From: Streptomyces monashensis
Lineage (GTDB): Bacteria > Actinomycetota > Actinomycetes > Streptomycetales > Streptomycetaceae
Reading direction: 5' to 3'
Assembly (NCBI RefSeq): GCF_001866665.1
Contig: NZ_MLYO01000049.1
Coordinates: 38,876 to 102,875, forward strand
DNA: 64,000 bases
Both the position numbers and the translations under genes were made by a program. The notes under the pieces were generated by a model, which was not told the origin of the DNA, ran no database searches, and was given only the letters and a program-made list of their open reading frames with translations. Below, piece by piece: positions 25,144 to 35,888 of the stretch. How positions within the stretch are numbered: the first letter of the stretch is position 1; each line of letters starts with the position of its first letter.

Positions 25144-26103
25144 ATGCGCCGCTATGTGATCAAACGGCTCACGCAGGCGCTCGGTGTGCTGTGGGCGGCG
25201 TACACGGTCTCGTTCCTGGTGCTGGACTATCTGCCGGGCGATCCGGTCACGGCGATGGCCGGTGCCGGGATGGACTCGGGGCAGGTCGACCCGAAGCAGA
25301 TCGCCGCCCTGCGGCACGAGTACGGCTTCGACAAGCCGGTGCTGGCGCAGTACGCCGAGTACCTCGGCCGGGCCGTGCGCGGGGACTTCGGCGACTCGGT
25401 GTCCACCGGTCGCCCGGTCACCTCGACGCTGGCCGACGCCCTGCCGCAGACACTGCAGCTGACCGGAGCGGCACTGCTGCTCGCGGTGGTCCTCGGAGGT
25501 GGTCTGGCGGTTCTGGCGACCTACACCGCTCGGCGCTGGCTGCGGCAGCTGCTGCTGTCGCTGCCGCCGCTGGGGGTGTCCGTCCCGACGTTCTGGGTGG
25601 GGCTGCTGCTTGTCGAGGCGTTCTCCTTCCGGCTGCACTGGTTCCCGGCGTTCGGCAACGACGGCCTGACGGGGGTGGTGCTGCCGGCCCTGACGCTGGC
25701 GGTCCCGACCGGCGCGCAGGTCGCCCAGGTGCTTGCCAAGAGCCTGCTCACGGCGCTCGATCAGGCGTTTGTGGAGACCGCGCGGGCCAAGGGCGCCGGC
25801 CGGTGGCGGGTCCATCTGCGGCACGCGCTGCGCAACGCTTCCCTGCCTGCGCTGACGGTCGTCGGTCTGCTGGTGGGGCAGCTGATCGCCGGTTCGGTGG
25901 TCGTCGAGACGGTGTTCTCCCGCGACGGCCTCGGCCGGGTGACCGCGGCGGCGGTCACGGCCCAGGACATCCCGCTGGTCCAAGGAGTGGTGGTGTTCGG
26001 TGCGCTGATCTTCGTGACGACGAACCTGGTCGTCGACCTGGTCTATCCGCTTCTGGACCCGCGGATCGTGGTGGCCTCGGACAGAAGGGCGGCACTCGCA
26101 TGA
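25144..26103 (+). CDS. Peptide-type ABC transporter permease (DppB-like)
   Basis: 319 residues. N-terminal RRYVIKRLTQALGVLWAAYT, LDYLPGDPVTAMAG, LRHEYGFDKPVLAQYAEYL and the coupling loop ETARAKGAGRWRVHLRHALRN identify the DppB/OppB group; five to six hydrophobic helices are evident. It begins 3 bases after the binding-protein stop and its own end overlaps the second permease by 4 bases. Confidence 0.93.
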   Translation: MRRYVIKRLTQALGVLWAAYTVSFLVLDYLPGDPVTAMAGAGMDSGQVDPKQIAALRHEYGFDKPVLAQYAEYLGRAVRGDFGDSVSTGRPVTSTLADALPQTLQLTGAALLLAVVLGGGLAVLATYTARRWLRQLLLSLPPLGVSVPTFWVGLLLVEAFSFRLHWFPAFGNDGLTGVVLPALTLAVPTGAQVAQVLAKSLLTALDQAFVETARAKGAGRWRVHLRHALRNASLPALTVVGLLVGQLIAGSVVVETVFSRDGLGRVTAAAVTAQDIPLVQGVVVFGALIFVTTNLVVDLVYPLLDPRIVVASDRRAALA

Positions 26104-27028
26104 GCCAGAGCCTTGTGGACGACGTCGACGACCCGGCCGAGGCTGCACTGGGACCGTCCCGCCCGGTCGCGGCGGGGCCGGTGCCTGATCCCGGGCGCCG
26201 CATGGACGTACGGCGGCTGCTGCGCTTCGTGGTGCGCCGCCCGGGTCTGCTGCTGTCGGTGGTCGTCCTCGTGCTGATGGTGCTGGCCTCGTTCTGGCCC
26301 GACCTGTTCACCTCGCAGGACCCGCTGAAGGGCGTGCCGTCGCAGAACTTCCGCGGCCCGAGCGGCAGTCACTGGTTCGGCACCGACGAGTTGGGCCGCG
26401 ACGTGTTCTCCCGGGTCGTCCATGGCGCCCAACTCTCCCTTGAGGCAACGCTGATCGCCGTGCTGGTCGCGTTCGTGGTCGGCGGTCTGCTCGGCGTGGT
26501 CGCCGGGTTCGTGGGCCGCTGGGTGGACGACGTGGTCATGCGCTTCGTCGATGTCCTGCTCTCCATCCCCGCGTTGTTCATGTCCCTGGCCCTGGTCACC
26601 GCGCTGGGCTACGGCACGGTGAAAGTGGCGGTCGCGGTCGGCATCGCCAGTGTGGCCGCGTTCGCGCGGGTGGCGCGCGCGGAGGTCCTGCGGGTGCGGC
26701 AGGCCGTCTTCGTCGAGGCCTCACGCGCCGGCGGAGCACGCTGGTACTCGGTACTGGCCCGGCATGTGCTGCCCAATGCGGCGGGCCCGGTGATCGTGCT
26801 GGCCACCCTCGACTTCGGTTCCTCCATCCTGGCCGTGTCGGCCCTGAGCTTCCTCGGCTACGGGGCGCCCCCGCCGGCCCCGGAGTGGGGGACGTTGATC
26901 TCCGACGGCCGCAACTACCTCGCCAACGCCTGGTGGCTGACCGCGCTGCCCGGGCTGGCGATCGCCGCGACCGTGCTGGCCGCGAACCGCATCGCCCGAG
27001 CCCTGGACGGCGAATGGTCCCGGCAGCG

Positions 27029-27032
<4 letters not shown>
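26100..27032 (+). CDS. Peptide-type ABC transporter permease (DppC-like)
   Basis: 310 residues from ATG at 26100. After a hydrophilic N-terminus of about 40 residues comes the DppC/OppC pattern: FWPDLFTSQDPLKGVPSQNF, GTDELGRDVFSRVVHGAQLS, and the EAA-type loop EASRAGGARWYSVLARHVLPNA. The final helix precedes ANRIARALDGEWSR. Coupled to neighbours by 4-base overlaps on both sides. Confidence 0.93.
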
Positions 27033-28716
<1,684 letters not shown>

Positions 28717-28720
<4 letters not shown>

Positions 28721-29775
28721 GCACCCCCACCATCACCTCGTTGGCCTTTCTCACCCCGGGCAACTTCGCCGACGACGACCCGTACACCGGCCTGGAGGAG
28801 ACCCTCCAGCTGTTCGAATACGGCGAACGGCTCGGCTACGACGGAGCCTGGATCCGCCAGCGCCACCTGGAGCACGGCGTCGGCTCCGCCGCGGTGTTCC
28901 TCGCCGCGGCAGGCCAGCGCACCGAGCGGGTCGAGCTGGGGACCGCGGTCATCCCCATCGGGTACGAGAGCCCGTTCCGTCTGGCCGAGGACCTCGCGCT
29001 GGCCGACGTACTGTCCCGCGGCCGCCTCCAGGCCGGCTTCAGCACCGGCATGCCGCACGCCGAACTGCTCGGCGACCTGGTGTACGAGGGGGACTGGCGC
29101 GGCTTCGACCTGTCGTACGGCAGGATCGCCCGCCTCGTCGACAACCTGCGCGGCGGCTACCTCGGCGGCCCGGACACGGTGATCCGCTCGCCCGGCAACG
29201 TCCAGCGGCCGCGGCTGCAGCCGCACAACCCCGGTTTGGTGAAGCGGATCTGGTACGGCGGAGGCAGCCTGCGCTCGGTCCGCTGGGCCGCGGAGAACGG
29301 TCTCAACCTGCTGTCCGGCAACATCGTCTCCGGCGAGGACACCGACGCTTTCACCACCGCCCAGCTGAACCTGCTTTCCGAGTACCGGCGCAGCCTGGGC
29401 GACGACCGGCCGACGGCGCGGGTGGCGCTCGGACGGGTGATCGTGCCGTTCGACAGCGCCGGCACCGCCACCCGGGCCCGCTACCGGGACTACGCGGCCA
29501 GTCGGCACGAGCGCACCCTGAAGCCGCAGACCCTGGCGACGCTGGGCCCGAAGCGATTCCTGTTCGCCCCGGACGTGGTCGGCACCGCGGAACAGATCCT
29601 CGAACAGCTGGCAGCCGACCCCGTCCTCGCGCAGGTGTCGGAGCTGCGCCTGGAACTGCCGTACGAGTTCCATCGCGAGGAGTACGAACAGATCCTGCAC
29701 GACGTACGGCACCTGATCGCCCCCGAACTCGGCTGGCGCCCCGCTTCCCCGGCGTTTCAGGAGACGGGCCGGTGA
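28717..29775 (+). CDS. LLM-class flavin-dependent oxidoreductase closing the peptide transporter operon
   Basis: 352 residues from ATG at 28717, overlapping the ATPase stop (ATGA). LLM features: GERLGYDGAWIRQRHLEHGV, GTAVIPIGYESPFRLAEDLA, LADVLSRGRLQAGFSTG, IWYGGGSLRSVRWAAENGLN. It resembles the single-domain LLM group rather than the NtaA type. Tight coupling to an importer indicates that it acts on the imported compound. Its 3' end overlaps an antisense hydrolase remnant. Confidence 0.9.
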
Positions 29776-30140
29776 GTCCCGTTCCAAAGCACCGGTCCGG
29801 CCGGAGTGCCAGACAGCGGACCGCCTCGGCCGCGCCCATGGAGTGCCCCACCAGTGCGACGTCGAGCAGCTCCGGGTGGGCGGGCAGGTGAGCCAGGTCG
29901 TCGGCGAGACGGTCGCGGCCGTGACCACGTCCGGGCCCGTCGGAGCGCCCGTGCGTGCGCCGCTCGTGGACGACGCAGCGCATGCCGGCAGCGATGACCG
30001 CGGGGACCTGGTAGTTCCACATCCCGCTGGTGAAGGCCCAGGCATGGGCGAGCACGACGGTGCGGCCATCGGCTGGACCCGCCTGCGCGCGGCTCGGCCC
30101 GTCGGTGTGCCGTTCGACGGACAGGCGTCACAGGGAACGG
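29757..30140 (-). pseudogene. Remnant of an alpha/beta-hydrolase (haloperoxidase-like)
   Basis: On the minus strand one frame reads VVLAHAWAFTSGMWNYQVP, then CVVHERRTHGRSDGPGRGH, RDRLADDLAHLPAHPELLD and VALVGHSMGAAEAVRCL, the central half of a haloperoxidase-type hydrolase with the GHSMG nucleophile elbow. The start and the C-terminal third are missing, and the fragment runs into the end of the monooxygenase gene. The oxyanion region reads LAHAW rather than the usual HG motif. A decayed, truncated gene. Confidence 0.65.
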
Positions 30141-30514
30141 CCGGCCGATCGGATCACGCGAGGATTCGCTGCCCCTACGAGGTCCAGTACCGGTCGCGGG
30201 GCAGATTTGTGCCCTCTTGACGTCGGCTGCCAAGACGGCGTCGCGCAGCCATGTGGCGTCCGCCAACCACCGCGCCCTGTCCTTGCCGCGCCCAGCCGGA
30301 GGGCACGGCGACAGCTGGGTCTTGGCACCGGGCTCTGTCGACTCACGCCCCTGAGAGCCGCGACTCGGAAGGTACTCCGGACATTTTCCAGGCACAATCC
30401 GGCCAGCGCGGAAGCTGACCTGATCGCATTCGAACGAATCTTTTGCAATTGACGGCAACTCCACGTCACGGGCAGCCTCGCAGTGGAAAAAGCGGCATAT
30501 GGGAGAGGTGGAGA
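30141..30514. other. Stretch without a recognisable gene
   Basis: Less GC-rich than its surroundings towards 30420-30500, fitting a promoter region for the 30515 gene. Minus-strand frames (for example around WLADATWLRDAVLAADVK) show no domain I recognise. Confidence 0.4.
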
Positions 30515-31795
30515 GTGGCAGACGAAAATGGGAAATCCGCCGACGAGCCCTACGTAATCCGCGGCCGAGGCAAGGACAAGGCCCCCGCAGGCACCTTCGC
30601 GCTTTTCGCCGACGTCAACTACAACGTCGGCGGCCCACGGGACAAGATCCTCGTCATCCCGGCCAAGGGCACGGCAAACAACTTCAGCGATTACGGATTC
30701 GATCAGAGCGATGACGGCGTGAGTTCCGTCGTCAACAACACGAACAACGACAACATCCTCTTCACACGCACCAATCAGGGCGGCAGCCAGCTGCCCGTGA
30801 GGGCCGGCACGTCGATCGACGACATGACGAAGATCCCTCTGGCGGGCAGCCCGACCAGCACGTGGAACGACCAGGCACAGTCCGCCCTCGCCTTCGCCCA
30901 GCCAGTGCCGCTCCCCGTGTTCACCGCCCCCGCGGCCGGCGCGCAGACCGAGAACCGCCGCCAGCCTGTCCAGGGCACGGCCGCCCCCGACGTGCAGCAG
31001 GTGCTGCTCTACGAGGATGCCAAGCAACTGGGCACCCTCCCGGTCAAGGACAGCAAGTGGGAGTACACCCCGGACGCCGACTGGCCGCTCGGGCAGCACA
31101 ATCTCGCCGCCATGGCCGTGCGCGACGACGTGACCTCCGGCAAGGCGTATGTACGCTTCTACGCCACGCTCCCGAGCCCCGTCGTGGACGTCACGTCACC
31201 CAGGAACGGCGCAGAAGTCGACACCGGAGCCTCGATCGCCGGCGTCGCCTTCAACGCCGATTCGGTGAACCTCACCGAGGGCAGCACCAAGCTCGGCAGC
31301 GCCAAGGTGAACGGCCAGAACTGGTCCTTCCTCCACGAAGGCGGATGGAGCCCGGGCAGCCACACGGTGACGGCGAAGGCCGTACGCGGCAGCCAGGAAT
31401 CGGAGCCCGACACGGTCACATTCACCGCGGCGAAGAAGAATCTCACCGTGGACTACAAATTCAACTCCAGCTGGCAGGACTGGGAGACCCAGAAGTACAT
31501 CTACTCCTACGACATCACCATGTACGCCGGTGAATGCGACGTGAGGCACTGGAACGTCGGATTCGGCCAGCTTCCGGTGGGGTCGGTGCTCTACAAGGAG
31601 TTCACCAACACCTTCTGGGGAATGATCATCGAAGACGGCTCCAACGGCGACGTCCTCCTCGGCTCGCCCCCCGAGGGCATCCACGTCGTCCCGAAGGGCG
31701 GCAAGCTGGATATCCGCGTCCTCGTGCTCTACCCCACGCAGGACGAGGCGTACAAGCACCTCTACGCCCTCTTCGCCAAGTCCCTGTCCGAGTAG
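30515..31795 (+). CDS. Beta/gamma-crystallin-motif protein with Ig-like repeats
   Basis: 426 residues from GTG at 30515 behind GGGAGAGGTGGAG. Residues about 18-85 (GTFALFADVNYNVGG, FSDYGFDQSDDGVSSVVNNT) resemble a beta/gamma-crystallin or I36-inhibitor fold; DDGVSS fits the calcium-site pattern [ND][ND]xx[ST]S. Two Ig-like or adhesin-type beta repeats follow (FTAPAAGAQTENRRQPVQGT and VDVTSPRNGAEVDTGASIAG). A C-terminal domain contains KFNSSWQDWETQKYIYSYD and IHVVPKGGKLDIRVLVLYPT. No signal peptide is visible, which is odd for such a domain mix. Function unknown. Confidence 0.78.
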   Translation: MADENGKSADEPYVIRGRGKDKAPAGTFALFADVNYNVGGPRDKILVIPAKGTANNFSDYGFDQSDDGVSSVVNNTNNDNILFTRTNQGGSQLPVRAGTSIDDMTKIPLAGSPTSTWNDQAQSALAFAQPVPLPVFTAPAAGAQTENRRQPVQGTAAPDVQQVLLYEDAKQLGTLPVKDSKWEYTPDADWPLGQHNLAAMAVRDDVTSGKAYVRFYATLPSPVVDVTSPRNGAEVDTGASIAGVAFNADSVNLTEGSTKLGSAKVNGQNWSFLHEGGWSPGSHTVTAKAVRGSQESEPDTVTFTAAKKNLTVDYKFNSSWQDWETQKYIYSYDITMYAGECDVRHWNVGFGQLPVGSVLYKEFTNTFWGMIIEDGSNGDVLLGSPPEGIHVVPKGGKLDIRVLVLYPTQDEAYKHLYALFAKSLSE

Positions 31796-31810
31796 CGGCG
31801 CCCGCCGCCT

Positions 31811-31846
31811 GGCCCGGCGACGCCCTGCGGGCACCGCCGGGCCTTT
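31811..31846 (+). terminator. Rho-independent terminator after the crystallin-motif gene
   Basis: Perfect stem GGCCCGGCG / CGCCGGGCC with an inner GCCC-TGC-GGGC hairpin in the loop, followed by TTT, 15 bases after the stop codon. Confidence 0.8.
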
Positions 31847-31892
31847 CCGCCTGCCTGCCGGCACGTCCCGCACCGCGGACAGGTGCGCCGAC

Positions 31893-32130
31893 TTGGGCGT
31901 GAGCACCGGCCACGCCGACTTCGACGAACCGAACGAGCTGGTCCGGGCGCTCGACGGTGTGGAACGGGCACTGATCATCAGCGTCGGCATCGACATCGAC
32001 ATCGACGACCGGCTGCCCAAGCACGCCAGAGCGATCGAAGCCGCCGCGAAGGCGGGCGTGGGCCACGTCCTGTTCACCTCCATCACTCTCGCCGGCGACC
32101 CGAGCCACCCCAATCCCCTCGTCCCCGAAC
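31893..32130 (+). pseudogene. Remnant of an NmrA-type NAD(P)-binding protein
   Basis: One frame reads ADFDEPNELVRALDGVERAL then IISVGIDIDIDDRLPKHARA, IEAAAKAGVGHVLFTSITLA. This matches the middle of NmrA/QOR2-type reductases (D-x-D-D/E-P-x-x-L...A...G-V-x-x-L-L...H-x-x-x-I-x-A-A...G-V-x-H-x-x-x-T-S). The Rossmann start and the C-terminus are absent. Confidence 0.6.
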
Positions 32131-32215
32131 GGGTACCCGGTCGCTCCGATGAGCGGATACGTATGCCCGCCCGCCGAGAAAAGCTGTTGCCAGTGGCCCC
32201 CATCGGATGTCTGAT

Positions 32216-32232
32216 TGATCGGACACCGATCA
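32216..32232. promoter_or_regulatory. Perfect inverted repeat before the acetyltransferase gene
   Basis: TGATCGG-ACA-CCGATCA, a 7-bp perfect dyad with a 3-base centre, directly abuts the ribosome-binding site GGGGAGGG (32233-32240) of the 32244 gene. It could be an operator or an RNA hairpin controlling translation. No regulator gene is adjacent. Confidence 0.5.
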
Positions 32233-32243
32233 GGGGAGGGAAC

Positions 32244-32822
32244 ATGAGGACGTCGCTGCCCACCCCCTCATTACACACCGACCGCCTTCGACTGCGGGCC
32301 TTCGAAGACACGGATGCGAACGACCTCTTCGCACTGCACAGCAGCGCCTACGTGCTGCGCTACTGGGACTCGCCCCCGTGGAACGATCGTGTGCGCGCCG
32401 AGAAGTTCATCACGGCTTGCCGGCACATGGCGCAGGAGGGCACCGGGGCGCGGCTGGCCGTAGATCGTGTGTCCGACGGAGCATTCATCGGATGGTGCAG
32501 CCTGAGCAGGTGGCATCCGGACTACCGCAGCGCGTCGCTCGGCTACTGCTTCGACGATGCAGCGTGGGGCCACGGCTACGCGACCGAGGCCGCGCGCGCT
32601 CTGCTGCGGTGGGCTTTCGACACGCTGGACCTAAATCGGGTCCAGGCCGAGACCGATACACGCAACCTGGCTTCTGCCCGTGTGCTGGAGAAGCTCGGCT
32701 TCGAGCGTGAAGGGACGCTACGAGAAGACTGCGTCGTCAACGGCGAGGTCTCTGACTCGTGGGTCTACGGGCTGATCAGGCGGGAGTGGCAACCGTCGTC
32801 CGAGCCGGTTCCCGCCCACTGA
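32244..32822 (+). CDS. RimJ/RimL-type GNAT acetyltransferase
   Basis: 192 residues from ATG at 32244. RimJ/RimL features: LHTDRLRLRAFEDTDANDLF, GWCSLSRWHPDYRSASLGYC, WGHGYATEAARALLRWAFD, RVQAETDTRNLASARVLEKLGFEREGTLRED (in sequence). The acetyl-CoA loop is GHGYAT. Members acetylate ribosomal-protein N-termini, aminoglycosides or small amines; the target here is unknown. It stands alone with its own strong ribosome-binding site. Confidence 0.93.
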   Translation: MRTSLPTPSLHTDRLRLRAFEDTDANDLFALHSSAYVLRYWDSPPWNDRVRAEKFITACRHMAQEGTGARLAVDRVSDGAFIGWCSLSRWHPDYRSASLGYCFDDAAWGHGYATEAARALLRWAFDTLDLNRVQAETDTRNLASARVLEKLGFEREGTLREDCVVNGEVSDSWVYGLIRREWQPSSEPVPAH

Positions 32823-33406
32823 GTTCCGTCGCTCGGCCACTCGGTATCGGCCAACCCCGAGCAACTGATCACTGCGCCTCATCCACACAAGTCGGCGAAG
32901 CGGACTGAGTGTTACGCCGGTGCACCTCGTTGCGCCAACAGCGGCTGGACCTTCCCCATCGCACGCGTGGCGGTGGAGCGGCCCACTCCGGACCAACAGG
33001 CCGGCGCGGCGTGTGTGTGGTGCCATGCCGCAGATTCACCAGCGTCGCCGACAGGCAGTCGACATTGCTCGCGTTCCTGAACCACCTCCGTGAAGCAGTG
33101 ACTGCGAAGGCGCAGGGCGTTGATGACGGGCAGGGGCGAACGCCCGGTGTGCCCTCTGGCACCAGAGTTTACGGCTTGGCCAAGCACCTGACGGCGGCAG
33201 AGCTTTTCGCTGGCCTGGGCCTTCGAGGGTGCCGATGTCGAGCGACGAGGACAGCGTTCCGGTGGAACCGTCAGTCTGTTCACGAAGGATGTCTGCGTGG
33301 CCGGCAGACGAGCCGCGGACCACAGCCACTCGTTGACGGCGGCGATGAGGACAGTTGCCTCATGACGGGCTAGGTTTGCCGTGATCGAGGCCAAGGTGAA
33401 AGTCAG
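32823..33406. other. Stretch without a recognisable gene
   Basis: Open frames exist on both strands (for example a 282-residue minus frame), but they lack domains and have irregular composition (His/Gln/Arg-rich). They are judged not coding. Confidence 0.4.
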
Positions 33407-34318
33407 GTGCGGGACATCCTGTCCATGGCCATGATGTTGATCATGACTGGATACACCGACGTTCCTGCCCGGCTGGGTGAGAGTGCTCTGTCTGATGGGC
33501 GGCTGCTCGGCTGGGCCGAGTGGGGGCCGTTGGACGGGGTGCCCGTTCTGTTGTGTCCTGGTGCGGCTACGAGCCGGTGGCTGGGGTTCGGTGCAGGCGT
33601 TGTTGAGGCGCTCGGAGTGCGTCTCGTATCTGTGGATCGTCCCGGTCTCGGTGTCTCGACGCCCGCCCCTGGGCGGACCTTCTCTGACTTCGCTGGAGAT
33701 GTGCGTCAACTCTGTGTGCTGCGGGGGCTGGGACACCCGGTTGTGGTCGGGAATTCGCAAGGTGCGCCATTCGCTCTCGTGTGCGCTGCGGAAGGGGTCG
33801 CCTCGGCGCTGGCCGTCGTCTCGGGTGCGGACGAGTTCGCCAGGCCGGAGTTCGCTTCAGTGCTGAACGCGGACCTGCGCGGTCTCGTCGAGCGGACTGA
33901 GTCCGATCCGGCTGGCGCCGAGAAGCTTTTCGCCGGCTTCACTGCGGATGCGATGTGGGACATGGTCATGGCCGGGAGCCCAGGGTGTGACCTTGCCGTG
34001 TACCAGGATCCTGCTTTCGCGGCTGGTTACCGCAGGGCCTTGGACGAGGGATTTGCTCAAGGTGCCGCTGGTTACGCTCGTGACACGGTCCTGGCGATGG
34101 GGCGGTGGCCGTTCGCCCTCGACGAGATCGATGTCCCCGTCGATATCTGGTACGGCGAGCAGGACACCAGCCACTCGCCCGACAACGGAGCATTGCTCGC
34201 TGCCCGTGTGCCCGGTGCTCGTCACCATGTCGTGCCAGGGATCGGCGGCGCCCTGCTGTGGACCCATGCCGAGTCGGTCCTCAGGCTCCTTCTTGAAAAG
34301 ACCGTCACCGACCAGTAG
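33407..34318 (+). CDS. Alpha/beta hydrolase
   Basis: 303 residues from GTG at 33407; ATG at 33443 (TGYTDVPAR) is an equally possible start because neither has a good ribosome-binding site. Fold features: VPVLLCPGAATSRWLGFGAG, VSVDRPGLGVSTPAPGRTFS, the nucleophile elbow VVGNSQGAPFALVCA (G-N-S-Q-G), the Asp region VPVDIWYGEQDTSHSP and HHVVPGIGGALLWTH, where the catalytic His of the family normally follows G-G-H; here G-G-A-L-L-W-T-H shifts it. Codon use is less GC-biased than in its neighbours. Substrate unknown. Confidence 0.85.
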   Translation: MRDILSMAMMLIMTGYTDVPARLGESALSDGRLLGWAEWGPLDGVPVLLCPGAATSRWLGFGAGVVEALGVRLVSVDRPGLGVSTPAPGRTFSDFAGDVRQLCVLRGLGHPVVVGNSQGAPFALVCAAEGVASALAVVSGADEFARPEFASVLNADLRGLVERTESDPAGAEKLFAGFTADAMWDMVMAGSPGCDLAVYQDPAFAAGYRRALDEGFAQGAAGYARDTVLAMGRWPFALDEIDVPVDIWYGEQDTSHSPDNGALLAARVPGARHHVVPGIGGALLWTHAESVLRLLLEKTVTDQ

Positions 34319-34385
34319 ACGATCCGCTCGTGGCCGTGCTGGGGCGCGGGGCGTGCACGTGCCGGACAGCGATCTCCGTCCAGCT

Positions 34386-34490
34386 GTGCGGGTGGCCGAA
34401 CATGTGCAGGTCCGGGAGATTGATGACGATGAGGGCAGGCGGTTGCTGCGGATCATCCGCAGAGGCACGGGGTCGGGGGTGGTCGTGCCG
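34386..34490 (+). pseudogene. N-terminal fragment of an IS630-family transposase
   Basis: VRVAEHVQVREIDDDEGRRL then LRIIRRGTGS matches the first 30 or so residues of streptomycete IS630-type transposases (before the helix-turn-helix). It stops abruptly and is followed by an unrelated GntR fragment. Confidence 0.6.
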
Positions 34491-34516
34491 CTCCGGCCGC
34501 CGACGCCTGCCTGTCC

Positions 34517-34706
34517 TTGGAATTCGGCGAGCACGTCGCCGCCCGCGTCCCCTACCCCGACGAGCGCACCATACTCGGACTCACCGACGCCGGCCCTCTC
34601 CTGATCGCCCACCGCGTGACCAGCGACCCCGACCAGGACCGCCGCCTGTTGCGCGCGGAGTTGAAGGCCCCCGCCGCCACATGCCAGCTCGACTACCCCG
34701 TGACGC
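34517..34706 (+). pseudogene. C-terminal fragment of a GntR-family regulator (UTRA domain)
   Basis: EFGEHVAARVPYPDERTILG then LTDAGPLLIAHRVTSDPDQD and LRAELKAPAATCQLDYPV fit the last part of a UTRA ligand domain (V-T-A-R-x-P-x-P-E-E...L-G-L...G-x-P-V-L-x-x-x-R). No DNA-binding part is present. Confidence 0.55.
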
Positions 34707-34894
34707 CGACCAGGCCGGCCACCGAGCGCGCCGCCCGCCGCCGAACCGCATCGGAGTACCTTCGCTCTACTCCTTCAAGGGCGCGCCCTTCGGCGTGCCG
34801 GGCGGCTCTGGCCGCCCCGGCCAGGCACGCGGACCTCGGCCGCCCCCGTACGGCCGGCGACCGCCGACACCCCCACGGCACCCGACCAAGCAAA

Positions 34895-34928
34895 GAAGCC
34901 CCCCACGCGATCGAACGCGAGGGGCTTC
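34895..34928 (-). terminator. Hairpin terminator, probably for the small peptide gene
   Basis: GAAGCCCC ... ACGCG-ATCGAA-CGCG ... GGGGCTTC forms a near-perfect stem. On the minus strand it is followed by TTTGCTT. It lies about 120 bases downstream of the minus-strand peptide ORF at 35048-35146. Confidence 0.65.
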
Positions 34929-35047
34929 ATCGTCTGCCCTGTCGGCAGCCCGGGGAAGGAAGCCGCACGAGAGCGAGGCACTTTCCCCCTCCCACCAGGG
35001 ACGCCCGCTACTCCCGAGCCACGCCGGTGATGCCGCAGAGGCACACG

Positions 35048-35146
35048 TCAGATGACGGCGCCAACGGCGTGGAGGACCAAACCAACGACGGCAACCGCCG
35101 CGCTCGCGGCAACACCGAGCACACTGCCGATAGCAGAGAGAATCAT
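35048..35146 (-). CDS. Very small hydrophobic peptide
   Basis: A 32-residue ORF from ATG at 35146 with a perfect GGAGG 6 bases upstream. The sequence starts ILSAIGSVLGVAASAA and continues with Val/Gly/Leu to the end, with a single His and no charged residues: one membrane-spanning or amphipathic helix. A terminator-like hairpin lies downstream at 34895-34928. It could be a membrane-active peptide, toxin-like or regulatory; nothing in the sequence decides. Too short for ordinary gene callers. Confidence 0.6.
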   Translation of the reverse strand: MILSAIGSVLGVAASAAVAVVGLVLHAVGAVI

Positions 35147-35157
35147 GACAGACCTCC

Positions 35158-35888
35158 ACACAAGGATGTAGTCGGACGAACTTACTGCTGTCTTCATGAC
35201 GTCGTACGACTGCTCGCATTACGGGTCAGACGCGCCGTACGCGATCAGAACTCACCCCAATGGAGGCCGGTAGCACCAGGGGCGCTACAGCGCACCCCCG
35301 GACCCCGCCCACGCGTGGATCAGGGGCAGTCGGCACTGCCCTGCACTGCGGATGCTGTCCCGAAGTTCCCGGTTGGCGGCGTTCAGTTTCTCGGCCTTCG
35401 CGCGTACCCGTTGTTGGCGTCCCGCCGAGTGGCGTAGCCGGTCGAGCGACGTGAACGCGCGAGTGTCTGCGCGGGGCGTGCACCCGCTACCCCTGAGTGC
35501 TCCCTGAACATGGGCAGGCCATCGCAAGTCTCCCTGGCGTACGGGCAGTTCGTCCGGAGGAGCGCCGATGGCCTTGTCCCAGTCCGAACCTGTGGCGGGC
35601 AATCGGACTGTGGAGGACGACGATGAACCGGCATACGACGATGGCGACTTGCCGATGCGGGACGCATTGAGGGTTTCGAAGGCGGACCGGTTGGTTGTGA
35701 CACGGCGGTCGAGGAGCGCGGCCGTGGACTGCCCCGGATTGGGCTGGCTTCAGTCACCTTGTGGCCGCCGCTGTCGGGCTTGTCTCGTCGCGGCGAGGCC
35801 GGATGCGTCCATTACTGACAGTGCTCACGGGATGTCGCACAGTTGCTCAGCACGAAAGCGCGGGGCCCGGAGCAAACGGGACGCCAGA
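35158..35888. other. Stretch without a recognisable gene
   Basis: Several short frames on both strands, none with a clear domain. A minus-strand piece near 35330-35400 (RVRAKAEKLNAANRELRDSI) looks like a coiled-coil end of a transposon-associated protein, but too little is left to name it. Confidence 0.35.

Noticed and set aside
23146..26148. 1000-residue minus-strand open frame across the riboswitch, leader and transporter genes
   Set aside because: Arg/Gln/His-rich translation with no domain, antisense to the binding-protein and permease genes; a GC-bias shadow.
32912..33760. 282-residue minus-strand frame
   Set aside because: Odd composition, overlaps the start of the alpha/beta hydrolase on the other strand, and no recognised domain.
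34767..35219. 150-residue minus-strand frame containing the small-peptide locus
   Set aside because: It runs through the terminator hairpin and is low-complexity. The overlapping 32-residue ORF in another frame has the better ribosome-binding site.
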